Shown here: positions 23,632 through 32,254 of the stretch, one piece after another | Layout of the letters: each line of letters begins with the position of its first letter | Position numbering within the stretch: the first letter of the stretch is position 1 | Origin: Paenibacillus rhizosphaerae | Lineage (GTDB): Bacteria; Bacillota; Bacilli; Paenibacillales; Paenibacillaceae | NCBI RefSeq assembly: GCF_014192015.1 | Contig: NZ_JACHXJ010000002.1 | Location: 558,001-622,000 of the forward strand | DNA length: 64,000 bases | Reading direction: 5' to 3' | The notes under the pieces: model-generated | Databases searched by the model: none | What the model was told of the DNA's origin: nothing | Seen by the model: the letters and a program-made list of their open reading frames with translations, nothing else | Translations under genes and position numbers: made by a program

Positions 23632-24224
23632 AGATTTACGTTTTTTGCCGGGATATCCTTAGGGCAATATTCACCCTGCTGTTCCGCTTTGAAGCGGTCG
23701 GCACGGAGAATATCCCCAAAGAAGGCGGGGTGCTGCTCTGCTCCAATCACAAAAGTCTGCTCGATCCGATTTCCGTCGGGATCAAGGTGAAGCGGCAGGT
23801 CAAGTTCATGGCCAAGGAAGAATTGTTCAAGGTTCCTGTGCTGGGATGGCTGATCACCCAGTTCGGAGCGTTTCCCGTCAAACGGGGGGGAGTCAGCAAG
23901 GAATCCTTCAAGACCTCCATCTCCATTTTGCGCGGCGGTGAAATCATGGGCATCTTTCCGGTAGGCACACGTTTCTCCGATACTGGCGCCGCCAAGAAAG
24001 GGGCCGCCATGTTTGCGCTTCGCGGCAATGCCGCCGTTGTGCCGGCCGCGATTATCGGCGACTACAAGATTTTCAAAAAAATGAAAATCGTGTATGGACA
24101 ACCTATCGCTCTGGATGACCTGAAAAGCGGCGAGGTGGATGGCGATCCGCTCGAGCTGGTTACAGAACGCATCATGGAACGGATCCATGAAATGGAGAGG
24201 ACCGGTAGACCTTCGGGGAATTAG
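23628..24224 (+). CDS. plsC: 1-acyl-sn-glycerol-3-phosphate acyltransferase
   Basis: 198 residues, TTG start overlapping the cmk stop, GGGGTGGGG upstream. PlsC acylates lysophosphatidic acid to phosphatidic acid at the membrane. Motif I is NHKSLLDP (HX4D, about 43-50), motif III is FPVGTRFS (about 104-111), and motif IV is VVPAAIIGDY (about 136-145). The N-terminal hydrophobic segment (about 1-20) would attach it to the membrane. With plsY and gpsA downstream, three phospholipid-precursor genes lie within 5 kb. Confidence 0.92.
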   Translation: MKIYVFCRDILRAIFTLLFRFEAVGTENIPKEGGVLLCSNHKSLLDPISVGIKVKRQVKFMAKEELFKVPVLGWLITQFGAFPVKRGGVSKESFKTSISILRGGEIMGIFPVGTRFSDTGAAKKGAAMFALRGNAAVVPAAIIGDYKIFKKMKIVYGQPIALDDLKSGEVDGDPLELVTERIMERIHEMERTGRPSGN

Positions 24225-24347
24225 CCGGGCGTGCATGAACACAAGCACTTATTGGAAACATATGATTCGTACTGCTTTATGATGTTTTGAACTCTGCGTC
24301 AGCAGGTTTGAATAAATGGGTTTTTTTGAATTGAGGAGGGTATTGAC

Positions 24348-25577
24348 ATGTCGGAAGAAACGAAAAATCAAGAAACTACAGAAGCGGTAAACCAAGAGGA
24401 ATTGGATCAATTCGTATCCTTGAAAAAAGGGGACACCGTGAAAGGCACGATCGTCAAACTGGAGGACAACCAGGCTTATGTAAGCATTGGATATAAATAT
24501 GACGGCGTCATTCCGGTCCGCGAACTGTCTTCCGTACACCTTGACAACGCATCTGAAGCGGTGCAGGTTGGTCAGGAAGTGGAATGCAAGGTTGTCAGCA
24601 TCGACGACGAGAAGGAAAGACTCGTTCTTTCCAAACGCGCGATCGACAGCGAGAATGCTTGGGATGAGCTCGAGAAGCATTTCGAAGCTCAGGACGCATT
24701 CGAAGTTACTGTAGCTGACGTGGTAAAAGGCGGTCTCGTCGCAGACGTGGGCGCACGCGGATTTATCCCGGCATCGATGGTAGAGCGCCATTTCGTTGAA
24801 GACTTCAGCGACTATAAAGGCCGCACGCTGCGCGTGAAGGTAAAAGAGCTTGACCGGGAGAACAACAAAGTGATCCTTTCGCAAAAAGACGTTCTCGAAG
24901 AAGAGTTCGAAGCCAACAAGCAAAAAGTGATGGGTGAACTCCAAGAAGGACAAGAAATCGAAGGCACGGTGCAGCGTCTGACTCAATTCGGCGCCTTTGT
25001 TGACGTGGGCGGCGTTGACGGACTGGTTCACGTGTCCGAAATGGCTTGGCATCATGTCGACAAACCTTCCGATGTTGTGTCCGAAGGTGACCAAGTGAAG
25101 GTAAAAGTGCTCAAAGTCGATCCGGAAAAAGGCAAAATCAGCCTGAGCATCAAGGCTGCCCAGCCGGGGCCTTGGGAATCCGCAGCTGATAAGTTCCATA
25201 CCGGCGATGTAGTAACAGGCGAAGTGAAACGTCTTGTCACTTTCGGTGCTTTCGTTGAGCTGGCGCCAGGCGTCGAAGGACTTGTTCATATTTCGCAAAT
25301 TTCCCATAAGCACATCGGCACACCGCATGAAGTGCTCAAGGAAGGCCAAGAAGTGCAAGTTAAAATCTTGGACATCAACACGGCTGAAAAGCGCGTAAGC
25401 CTGAGCATCAAGGAAACCGAGGAAGCTCCTGCGGCAGCTCCAAGACCGGAAAGAGCGCCGAAGAGCAATGCGCACAAGGATGACCTGAAAGACAACCCGA
25501 ACGTATCGCTCAGCAACCAAGGCCTCAGCATTACACTCGGTGAACGTTTTGGAGACAAACTCAGCAAATTTAAATGA
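24348..25577 (+). CDS. rpsA: 30S ribosomal protein S1 homologue (YpfD)
   Basis: 409 residues, ATG behind GAGGAGGG. Four S1 RNA-binding repeats are visible at about 26-95, 110-178, 197-267 and 284-354; the third and fourth begin GQEIEGTVQRLTQFGAFVDV and GDVVTGEVKRLVTFGAFVEL. This is the short Firmicutes form rather than the six-repeat enterobacterial S1. It is an RNA-binding protein, in B. subtilis not essential. The ORF is preceded by an A/T-rich 120-base leader and ends at a strong terminator. Confidence 0.93.
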   Translation: MSEETKNQETTEAVNQEELDQFVSLKKGDTVKGTIVKLEDNQAYVSIGYKYDGVIPVRELSSVHLDNASEAVQVGQEVECKVVSIDDEKERLVLSKRAIDSENAWDELEKHFEAQDAFEVTVADVVKGGLVADVGARGFIPASMVERHFVEDFSDYKGRTLRVKVKELDRENNKVILSQKDVLEEEFEANKQKVMGELQEGQEIEGTVQRLTQFGAFVDVGGVDGLVHVSEMAWHHVDKPSDVVSEGDQVKVKVLKVDPEKGKISLSIKAAQPGPWESAADKFHTGDVVTGEVKRLVTFGAFVELAPGVEGLVHISQISHKHIGTPHEVLKEGQEVQVKILDINTAEKRVSLSIKETEEAPAAAPRPERAPKSNAHKDDLKDNPNVSLSNQGLSITLGERFGDKLSKFK

Positions 25578-25595
25578 TTTGGGCCTCCAAAATTG

Positions 25596-25635
25596 AAATC
25601 GGTGAACCCTTATACGGGTTTACCGATTTTTTTTT
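25596..25635 (+). terminator. intrinsic terminator after rpsA
   Basis: AATCGGTgAACCC pairs with GGGTTTACCGATT around TTATAC and runs into nine T. Confidence 0.9.
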
Positions 25636-25833
25636 AGATTAGCCGAGGCGTGCTGGGTTGGGGGTATCCGGTTCGACGAGTTCGATGTCGAAAAGCCAAG
25701 GAGGCTGCCATGCATGGTTCTTTGCATGCTTTGGAAAAATACAATTAACATTCGGCTATTCCTATGAAAGGTTAGCCAAAAGAATCGTTTTTTGCTATGA
25801 TGATTATCGTAAGAATTGACAGGAGGAGTGACT

Positions 25834-27156
25834 ATGGCAAGACCCGTAGTGGCAATCGTGGGCAGGCCTAATGTGGGGAAATCCACCATTTTCAACCGTT
25901 TGGTCGGGGACAGGCTGGCAATTGTAGAAGATAAGCCGGGAGTGACGCGTGACCGGATTTATAGCGTTTCCGAATGGAACGGCAAACCTTTCAGTGTCAT
26001 TGACACGGGAGGAATTGAAATTGACGGTGACGATGAGATTCTGAAGTCGATCCGGATGCAGGCTGAGCTTGCCATTGAAGAAGCCGATGTGATCGTCTTT
26101 ATGTGCGATGCCAAAAGTGGCGTAACCCAATCTGACGAAGAAGTAGCCCAGATGCTTTTCCGTTCCGGGAAACCGATCGTGCTGGCTGTGAACAAAGTGG
26201 ACAATCTGCAGCGCAATGACGACATTTATGAGTTTTACAGCCTCGGTTTCGGGGACCCGATCGCCATTTCCGGCAGTCATGGAACCGGGATCGGCGATCT
26301 TCTGGACGCTATTGTAGATATTTTGCCAGACCTAACGGATGATGAGTACGATGAGGATGTGATTCGTGTTGCCTTGATCGGACGGCCGAATGTCGGCAAA
26401 TCGTCGCTCGTGAATGCGATCCTCGGAGAAGAACGCGTCATTGTCAGCGATATCGCGGGAACGACCCGGGATGCCATTGATACTCCGTTCGAGCGGGACG
26501 GGCAGCGTTACGTGCTGATTGATACCGCCGGTATGCGCAAACGCGGAAAAGTATACGAAACGACCGAGAAGTACAGCGTTATGCGGGCGATGCGCGCCAT
26601 CGAACGGGCGGATGTGGTGCTTGTCGTCATTAACGGCGAAGAAGGGATTATCGATCAGGATAAGCATATTGCTGGTTACGCTTACGAAGCCGGCAAAGCT
26701 TCTCTTTTTGTGGTCAATAAATGGGATGCCGTTGAGAAGGATGACAAGACGATGCACCAATTCGAGAAGAAGATCCGTGATCACTTCCTATTTATGACCT
26801 ATGCTCCGGTTCTGTTCCTGTCCGCGAAAACGAAGCAGCGACTGCACAAGCTTCTGCCGGTCGTACAGCACGTAGCCGAGCAGCATTCGCTGCGGGTGCA
26901 GACGCATCTGCTGAATGACGTTGTATCCGATGCGGTGGCGATCAATCCGCCTCCGACGGACAAAGGGCGCCGTCTCCGCATCAACTATGTGACGCAGGTT
27001 GCCGTCAAGCCGCCGACCATGGTCATATTCGCGAATGATCCGGAACTGATGCATTTCTCTTACGAACGTTATTTGGAGAACAAGATCCGGTCTGCTTTTG
27101 ATTTTGAAGGAACGCCTATACGCATCTTTACACGGCGCAAATCGGATGAAGGTTAG
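25834..27156 (+). CDS. der: Ribosome biogenesis GTPase Der (EngA)
   Basis: 440 residues from ATG 25834 (AGGAGGAG upstream). Two tandem G domains: the first with GRPNVGKST (about 10-18), DTGG and NKVD (about 119-122); the second with GRPNVGKSS (about 184-192), DTAGMRKRG and NKWD (about 297-300). A C-terminal KH-like domain follows (about 355-440). Der is needed for 50S subunit assembly. A TATGAT at 25796-25801 with TTAGCC 18 bases upstream may be its promoter. Confidence 0.97.
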   Translation: MARPVVAIVGRPNVGKSTIFNRLVGDRLAIVEDKPGVTRDRIYSVSEWNGKPFSVIDTGGIEIDGDDEILKSIRMQAELAIEEADVIVFMCDAKSGVTQSDEEVAQMLFRSGKPIVLAVNKVDNLQRNDDIYEFYSLGFGDPIAISGSHGTGIGDLLDAIVDILPDLTDDEYDEDVIRVALIGRPNVGKSSLVNAILGEERVIVSDIAGTTRDAIDTPFERDGQRYVLIDTAGMRKRGKVYETTEKYSVMRAMRAIERADVVLVVINGEEGIIDQDKHIAGYAYEAGKASLFVVNKWDAVEKDDKTMHQFEKKIRDHFLFMTYAPVLFLSAKTKQRLHKLLPVVQHVAEQHSLRVQTHLLNDVVSDAVAINPPPTDKGRRLRINYVTQVAVKPPTMVIFANDPELMHFSYERYLENKIRSAFDFEGTPIRIFTRRKSDEG

Positions 27157-27167
27157 GGGAGAATAGC

Positions 27168-27791
27168 TTGGTTCTACAGATCATCGCCATTATACTGAGT
27201 TACTTGCTCGGCTCCATCAGCTTCAGCGTCGTCCTTGCCAAGCTGCTGAAAGGGATTGACATCCGTCAGCATGGCAGCGGTAACGCGGGAGCGACAAATA
27301 CGCTGCGCATCCTCGGGAAGGGACCGGCGATTCTGGTCCTGGCGCTGGATGTCCTCAAAGGCATCGCGGCGGTCTGGATCGGCGTGTGGATGGGCGGAGG
27401 CGAAGCCTGGGTTCCCGCATTATGCGGAATCGGTGCGATCGTCGGGCATAACTGGCCGGTATATTTTCACTTTCGCGGGGGCAAAGGCATCGCGACGACC
27501 ATTGGCGTCATGGCGACACTGAGCTTTCTGCCAGCACTGTATGCCGGCATTATCGCGATTCTGCTGATCGTGATTACACGGTACGTGTCGCTGGGCTCGC
27601 TGGTATTTGTCGCGCTTACACCGGTATTTTTGCTCATTTTGGGTTATGCCTGGCCGATTTTTTGGACCAGTCTCGTTATTTGTATATTTGCCTTCTGGAG
27701 ACATCGGAGCAATATTGTGAAAATTCTTCAGGGCCGGGAAAACAAAATCGGATCCGGAGGGCCCAAAGGGGGTAAAGGGATTGTCAAATAA
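27168..27791 (+). CDS. plsY: Acyl-phosphate:glycerol-3-phosphate acyltransferase
   Basis: 207 residues, TTG start behind AGGGGAG, 11 bases after der. A polytopic membrane enzyme making lysophosphatidic acid from acyl-phosphate. The three conserved motifs are readable: SYLLGSISFSVVLAK near the start (about 9-23), GSGNAGATNTLRILG (about 37-51) and FHFRGGKGIATTIGV (about 100-114). It overlaps gpsA by 11 bases. Confidence 0.95.
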   Translation: MVLQIIAIILSYLLGSISFSVVLAKLLKGIDIRQHGSGNAGATNTLRILGKGPAILVLALDVLKGIAAVWIGVWMGGGEAWVPALCGIGAIVGHNWPVYFHFRGGKGIATTIGVMATLSFLPALYAGIIAILLIVITRYVSLGSLVFVALTPVFLLILGYAWPIFWTSLVICIFAFWRHRSNIVKILQGRENKIGSGGPKGGKGIVK

Positions 27792-28821
27792 AGTGGCTGT
27801 ATTGGTCGCGGGTAGCTGGGGAACGGCTTTGGCCAGCGTGCTGGCCGCGAACCATCCGGAGGTCATGCTGTGGAGCCGAAATCCGGAGCAGGTCAAGGAA
27901 ATCAATGAGCAGCATACCAATAACCGCTATCTGCCGGACGCTCAGCTGCCGGCCCATTTGAAAGCGACAAGCGACATGGGGGAAGCGGTGTCGGGGGCGA
28001 AGGCCGTAGTGATCGTAGCCCCGTCCAAAGCGATGCGGCAGGTGGCGCGGGACCTGAGCGCTTATTGGCAGAAGGATATGCTCGTGATCCATGCGACGAA
28101 GGGTTTTGAGACCGAAACGATGAAGCGGATGTCTACGGTCATCGCGGAAGAGCTGGGCTGCGACGAAGGAAGAGTCGTTGTCATGTCCGGTCCAAGCCAC
28201 GCGGAGGAAGTCGTCAAACGGTGCCCGACCACCGTTGTGGTCGCATCGCTGACCGAGAGCAAAGCGGTCGCCGCGCAGGATTTGTTTATGAATTCCGACT
28301 TCCGCGTGTATACCAACCGGGATATGGTCGGGGTTGAGCTCGCGGGAGCGCTGAAGAACATCATTGCCCTCGGCGCCGGCATGTCGGATGGGCTTGGCTT
28401 CGGAGACAACGCGAAAGCGGCGCTGCTGACGCGCGGTTTGGCTGAAATCACCCGGATCGGCGTGGAAATGGGAGCGAACCCGCTCACATTCTCCGGCCTC
28501 GCGGGCGTCGGGGACTTGGTGGCCACGGCAACGAGCAGGCACAGCCGAAACTGGCGGGCAGGCTCCATGCTCGGTCAAGGCAAAAACCTCGATGAGGTGC
28601 TGGATTCGATGGGCATGGTCGTGGAAGGTGTCCGGACGACCCAGGCCGCGCATGACATCTCGAAAAAATACGGTGTACAGATGCCGATAGCTGATCAGCT
28701 GTACCATGTATTGTTTTTGAACCGGAATCCGCGCATCGCCGTCGAGGCGCTCATGGGCCGGGACCCGAAGACCGAAATGGAGACGATGAAGCTGGAAACG
28801 TGGGAGCAGTGGCACCGTTAA
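27781..28821 (+). CDS. gpsA: Glycerol-3-phosphate dehydrogenase [NAD(P)+]
   Basis: 346 residues, TTG 27781 behind GGGGGTAAAGG, inside the end of plsY. It reduces dihydroxyacetone phosphate to sn-glycerol-3-phosphate, the backbone for PlsY and PlsC. The Rossmann motif reads VLVAGSWGTALAS (about 7-19): the first glycine of the usual GAGSWG is valine. Other signatures are intact: GPSHAEEV (about 139-146), the catalytic Lys in GALKNIIALGAG (about 190-201) and the RGLAEI loop. The gene closes a der-plsY-gpsA operon. Confidence 0.95.
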   Translation: MSNKVAVLVAGSWGTALASVLAANHPEVMLWSRNPEQVKEINEQHTNNRYLPDAQLPAHLKATSDMGEAVSGAKAVVIVAPSKAMRQVARDLSAYWQKDMLVIHATKGFETETMKRMSTVIAEELGCDEGRVVVMSGPSHAEEVVKRCPTTVVVASLTESKAVAAQDLFMNSDFRVYTNRDMVGVELAGALKNIIALGAGMSDGLGFGDNAKAALLTRGLAEITRIGVEMGANPLTFSGLAGVGDLVATATSRHSRNWRAGSMLGQGKNLDEVLDSMGMVVEGVRTTQAAHDISKKYGVQMPIADQLYHVLFLNRNPRIAVEALMGRDPKTEMETMKLETWEQWHR

Positions 28822-28891
28822 TGCTTATTCACCTTTTTCCGCACTTCCTCATATATTAGGGTTGAGGAATGCCGGAGGAGGGGAGAAGACT

Positions 28892-29167
28892 TTGAGCAAA
28901 AACATTTCTAAGGATGCGCTGAAGGCGATCAATAAGAAAACGGGCAAAAACATCTCTGAAAGTGCCGTCAAAAAACTGGCCAGCACGGTTAAGCCGTCGA
29001 CCATGCAAAACGAGGCCCAGCTCCGTCAGCTGATTAAACAAGTATCCGCGATGGCCAACGTTCCCGTCAGCGAAGACACCATCAAGGATATCATCAGCGC
29101 CGTGAAGAAAAGCGGGATGAATCCTGAAAACATGGAAGCGTTGATGAAAATGATGATGAAGAAATAA
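28892..29167 (+). CDS. spoVIF: Stage VI sporulation protein F
   Basis: 91 residues from TTG 28892, after GGAGGAGGGGAG. The features match SpoVIF: an N-terminal INKKTGKNIS segment, ASTVKPSTMQNEAQLRQLI, and VSAMANVPVSEDTIKDIISA, with a Met-rich C-terminus. In B. subtilis SpoVIF is made late in sporulation and is needed for proper spore coat assembly. A terminator lies 16 bases downstream. I recognised the family by motif order, not by a search. Confidence 0.75.
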   Translation: MSKNISKDALKAINKKTGKNISESAVKKLASTVKPSTMQNEAQLRQLIKQVSAMANVPVSEDTIKDIISAVKKSGMNPENMEALMKMMMKK

Positions 29168-29183
29168 TCATATAAGTCAGACG

Positions 29184-29239
29184 AAAAAAGAGCATGAAGT
29201 CTTTGGAGCCGGAGGCTGCGGGGCTTTTCGCTCTTTTTT
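29184..29239 (+). terminator. intrinsic terminator after spoVIF
   Basis: AAAAAAGAGC (29184-29193) pairs with GCTCTTTTTT (29230-29239); a GC-rich inner hairpin fills the loop. Confidence 0.75.
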
Positions 29240-29391
29240 GAATATGTCAAATCGTCCATGCCATCCCTCAAGCAGGGAGGTGTCGCGGGAGCGGCAGTTC
29301 GGGCCTTACTTTGTGGGCACATTTTGCGAAATTGGACAAGTTTCGTGTTATAATACGGTTAATGATGCAACAGATTGGAGAGTTTTAGCGT

Positions 29392-29571
29392 ATGGATCCA
29401 ATGACTAAAATGTGGGTATCCCTGATCGCCATCTTGATTATGGGGCTATCCGTCTTTCTCATTACCTTCGCCCGAACCAAAACAAAGGGTGTTGTTCGAG
29501 GAGCCCTCTCTTTGGTCGCATTTGTCATTATGGTGGTCGGATTTTTGGGCGGGATGGCAGCACTAATGTAG
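29392..29571 (+). CDS. yphE: DUF2768 small membrane protein (YphE-like)
   Basis: 59 residues, ATG 29392, with GGAGAG 14 bases upstream as a rather distant ribosome binding site. It has two membrane helices: MWVSLIAILIMGLSVFLITF (about 7-26) and about 37-57, joined by a basic loop ARTKTKG. B. subtilis yphE has the same neighbours (gpsA upstream, yphF and spoIVA downstream). A TATAAT at 29349-29354 with TG one base upstream (extended -10) is the likely promoter. Function unknown, probably sporulation-related by context. Confidence 0.75.
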   Translation: MDPMTKMWVSLIAILIMGLSVFLITFARTKTKGVVRGALSLVAFVIMVVGFLGGMAALM

Positions 29572-29594
29572 CAAAGGAACGGTGGATAACGAAC

Positions 29595-29897
29595 ATGGAA
29601 GCAGCATTACAGCTAATTGGAAGAACTATCGAGAAAACGGTTGTGCCTGAACCGGGCAAAAGCATCCTTCAGCATGCGAAGGACAACAAAGTGGACTGGC
29701 AGCACCTCTGCACCCGCGGAACCTGTGCCCGCTGCCGCTGTCTGATTTCAGAGGGGGCCGAGCACCTGGAGGAACCGACGAAAGCGGAACATCTTCGCCT
29801 CGACCCGGAAGAGTTTGACGAGGGCTATCGTTTGGGGTGCCAAGCCGTGGTCAAGACGGCGGGAAAAATCGTAGCCAGAAACAAAACGTATTTTTAA
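29595..29897 (+). CDS. 2Fe-2S ferredoxin
   Basis: 100 residues, ATG 29595, 23 bases after yphE. The cluster ligands are LCTRGTCARC (C-x4-C-x2-C, about residues 44-52) and the distal Cys in RLGCQ (about 83), the plant-type spacing. The N-terminal half has GKSILQHAKDNKV, the beta-grasp helix seen in 2Fe-2S ferredoxins. It would carry one electron; partner enzymes are unknown. A second, different ferredoxin lies two genes on, with a nucleotidyltransferase-like gene between them. Confidence 0.85.
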   Translation: MEAALQLIGRTIEKTVVPEPGKSILQHAKDNKVDWQHLCTRGTCARCRCLISEGAEHLEEPTKAEHLRLDPEEFDEGYRLGCQAVVKTAGKIVARNKTYF

Positions 29898-29924
29898 ATG
29901 GACCGGAAGATTGGAGTGTGTGCC

Positions 29925-30566
29925 GTGCAGATCCCAGAGGAATTACAGCAAGCCCTGCAGGACGCCTCTCAAGCGCTGTCGCAAACCTCATCCTGCTGGT
30001 TAATTGGCGGAAGCTGCGGGCTTCTGCTGCAGGACGTGCATTTGGATAAACCGCCACGTGATATCGACATCTACGCCGATTCGGCTTCCGTATCGGAGCT
30101 TCATCATGCCCTCGCAGGGCGGGCGGTGGATGAGCCGGTCCTGAGCGTTACGGATCAATACCGATCCGTGTTAAGCCATTATAAAATGAGCCGGTACACC
30201 CTGGAACTGGTGGGGGGGTTCGAAGTTCAGGCGGAGGGTTCGCATTATAAGGTTGAAATCAACCGTAGGCTGGCCCCTGCTGGCGTCCATGCGAAAATTA
30301 ACTCACAACGGATTCCATTGATGCCGCTCAGCCATGAGCTGCTGTTTAATGTGCTGCGGAACCGGGAGGACCGGTATACAGCGATTGCTGCCGCCATGCG
30401 GGCAGATGTGCAGGCGCATTTACCGCTTCTGGAGGGTCTGCTCATGGATAACGCGTTCCAATCAGAGCACGTACGGATCATTTCCCAACTGCTCCATGCC
30501 GAATCGTTAGCACGATTTGCGGTAAACGGGCGGGATTCAGGCAGTGCCGGGCGGGAACGCCAATGA
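29925..30566 (+). CDS. nucleotidyltransferase-fold protein
   Basis: 213 residues from GTG 29925 (GGAG upstream); ATG 29898 would add 9 residues. The motif WLIGGSCGLLLQ followed by PRDIDIYAD (about 25-52) gives the GG/GS and DxD hallmarks of the polymerase-beta nucleotidyltransferase superfamily, resembling minimal nucleotidyltransferases that modify or sense small substrates. A central part matches no motif I know; the C-terminus (about 140-190) is helical, with LSHELLFNVLRNREDRYTAI. It overlaps the next ferredoxin gene by 4 bases. Function unknown. Confidence 0.6.
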   Translation: MQIPEELQQALQDASQALSQTSSCWLIGGSCGLLLQDVHLDKPPRDIDIYADSASVSELHHALAGRAVDEPVLSVTDQYRSVLSHYKMSRYTLELVGGFEVQAEGSHYKVEINRRLAPAGVHAKINSQRIPLMPLSHELLFNVLRNREDRYTAIAAAMRADVQAHLPLLEGLLMDNAFQSEHVRIISQLLHAESLARFAVNGRDSGSAGRERQ

Positions 30567-30922
30567 ACCATAAAGTTACGTTCCAGCCGTCAGGCAAAAG
30601 CGTTCTCGTCCGCGAAGGCATATCGTTGCTCCATGCGGCAAGGGAAGCTGGTGTATACATACCCACGCGATGCGGGGGCAAAATGGGCTGTTTGATGTGC
30701 AAAGTACAGGTTGACGGCACCAGCGCCGCGAAGCTGAGCCCTCCCGCCGAGGCGGAGAAGCGCAAGCTCGGCTCCCTGGTCCGCGGCGGTACAAGGCTGT
30801 CCTGTCAAGCCAGAGTGCGCGGAGCGGTAACGGTGACGGTCCCGGAAGACAAACTGAAGGCGGCGGTCCGCAAGCAGCTGGAAGCAGCAAGGAAGCGCGA
30901 CCGGGAGGACGACCTGTGGTAG
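30563..30922 (+). CDS. 2Fe-2S ferredoxin (second)
   Basis: 119 residues, ATG 30563 overlapping the previous stop. Ligands are RCGGKMGCLMC (C-x5-C-x2-C, about 37-46) and the distal Cys in RLSCQ (about 80), a wider first spacing than in the ferredoxin at 29595. ISLLHAAREAGVYIPTRCGG without its last residues is the classic beta-grasp helix and loop. The C-terminal tail (about 95-119) is basic and highly charged. It probably works with its co-transcribed neighbours, in a pathway I cannot name. Confidence 0.85.
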   Translation: MNHKVTFQPSGKSVLVREGISLLHAAREAGVYIPTRCGGKMGCLMCKVQVDGTSAAKLSPPAEAEKRKLGSLVRGGTRLSCQARVRGAVTVTVPEDKLKAAVRKQLEAARKRDREDDLW

Positions 30923-31001
30923 ACGGCGGGCAGGACAACTACGTTATAAGCTGCTTGATGTATCAATCGGCTTTACTATATGCAAAGGGTGATATTTGTT
31001 G

Positions 31002-31763
31002 ATGACACCGACTTTGACCAACAAAATGATGAAGGGGGCCCGGAAGGGGGCGGCGGCTGTCATGGTTCTGCTGTTGATCATGACCGCCACAGCATGCATG
31101 TATCCGGATCAGAAGAGCGGTGAGACGAGGGTATCCTACAGGGAAAGCGTAAAGCGCATCCAGTCCGCGATGGACGATTTTCAAAAAGATCAGGGTATCC
31201 TGCCGATCATCAATGCGGATGAGACGACGCCGCGCTTTGAGAAGTTCCGTATCGACCTGGATCAGCTCCAGAAGCGGGGCTATTTGGACGATATTCCGAC
31301 GACCGCCTTTGAGAAAGGCGGAAGCGCATACTTCCTGGTGCAGAACGAAGAGACCGATCCAACCGTTAAGGTCATGGATCTCGTCACAGTGCAAAAAGTA
31401 AACGACGTGCAGCGGGCTGTCGATTTGTATAAGTCCAAGCATGACAGGCAGCTGCCGGCCGGTGAAGAAATTTATCCCGGGTTCCATGCCGTTGACCCGG
31501 ATTTGGCCGGCACTAAAAATATCGAGCTGAAGAGCGTATATTCGGGTCAGGACATGAGTTTTATCATGGACGCCCAGGGCGTGGTTTACGCGGATTATGC
31601 ATTTGATATTATGCAGCTAATTGACAAGGAAGGCGTGAAGCCTTCCAAAGATGAAGATTTGCGAGATTATCTCATCAAGTCTTCCGATTATGTACCGGTG
31701 AAGTCTCTGCCATACGAGTGGTCGGGTGATACGCCGGTCGCCAAGTCGGAGACGGGGGCGTGA
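31002..31763 (+). CDS. yphF: YphF-like lipoprotein
   Basis: 253 residues from ATG 31002; TTG codons at 30996 and 30999 are alternatives after AGGGTGA. The N-terminus is a lipoprotein signal with lipobox TATAC (Cys about residue 33). The mature part is hydrophilic, with repeated YRESVKRIQSAMDDFQ-type helices and RFEKFRIDLDQL, consistent with the Bacillus YphF family, which also precedes spoIVA. The function is unknown; exported and membrane-attached. A strong terminator follows. Confidence 0.75.
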   Translation: MTPTLTNKMMKGARKGAAAVMVLLLIMTATACMYPDQKSGETRVSYRESVKRIQSAMDDFQKDQGILPIINADETTPRFEKFRIDLDQLQKRGYLDDIPTTAFEKGGSAYFLVQNEETDPTVKVMDLVTVQKVNDVQRAVDLYKSKHDRQLPAGEEIYPGFHAVDPDLAGTKNIELKSVYSGQDMSFIMDAQGVVYADYAFDIMQLIDKEGVKPSKDEDLRDYLIKSSDYVPVKSLPYEWSGDTPVAKSETGA

Positions 31764-31790
31764 AGCTGCGCGTACAGATGGGAAGAGAAA

Positions 31791-31819
31791 GGCCTGCTGG
31801 AAACAGCAGGTCCTTTTTT
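31791..31819 (+). terminator. intrinsic terminator after yphF
   Basis: CCTGCTG pairs with CAGCAGG around a GAAA-like loop, extended by GG/CC pairing, then seven T. Confidence 0.88.
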
Positions 31820-31943
31820 TATGCCTGGAGCGATCTCTTTATTGAAGGAGCTATCTTTTTCGGGACTTCCGCTAGCAAATCAGCATCAACAAGCGGATAA
31901 GCGGCCCGCAGATGTAGTTATTTTCTGCTGCATGCTTCATATA

Positions 31944-31971
31944 CATATTTATTCTTGCCCCGGCATATATC
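31944..31971 (+). promoter_or_regulatory. candidate sigma-E promoter P1 of spoIVA
   Basis: CATATT (31944-31949), 14-base spacer, CATATATC (31964-31971). The -35 is an exact match to the core of the sigma-E consensus. It lies about 290 bases before the spoIVA start. Confidence 0.5.
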
Positions 31972-32036
31972 TGAGAGGGATGACGAGGGGCATGCGAATG
32001 ACGCAGGGATTATATGAATTTTATTCCGAATACCCG

Positions 32037-32065
32037 TCATAATGCTTTTGATAGGTACATACTAT
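32037..32065 (+). promoter_or_regulatory. candidate sigma-E promoter P2 of spoIVA
   Basis: TCATAAT (32037-32043), 14-base spacer, CATACTAT (32058-32065), one base from CATACAHT. The rest of the 31820-32254 gap holds no supported gene; a 73-codon frame at 31821 has no good ribosome binding site. Confidence 0.55.
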
Positions 32066-32254
32066 GATACTAGTCCAAATGCCTACGGAGTAACGCCGCT
32101 TTGCCGTTTCCCATCCTACCTGACTACCGGCGGCGGACTACTGACGACATTGTAAGGCTCAAATCCGTTGCAATGGCTCGAGGCTCCAGATGGAACACGA
32201 AGCGGATGCTCTTAAAGCATTTTTCCTTCGGAGTAAATGAGGAGGGGATCTCTT

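Noticed and set aside
24249..25520. A 423-codon minus-strand open frame opposite rpsA
   Set aside because: Antisense of four clear S1 repeats; Phe/His/Leu-rich product without family features.
25640..25795. A regulatory RNA between rpsA and der
   Set aside because: Apart from the terminator and a weak promoter I see no stable structure or known riboswitch motif.
31821..32042. A 73-codon frame upstream of spoIVA
   Set aside because: No ribosome binding site, odd composition, and it overlaps the predicted sigma-E promoters.
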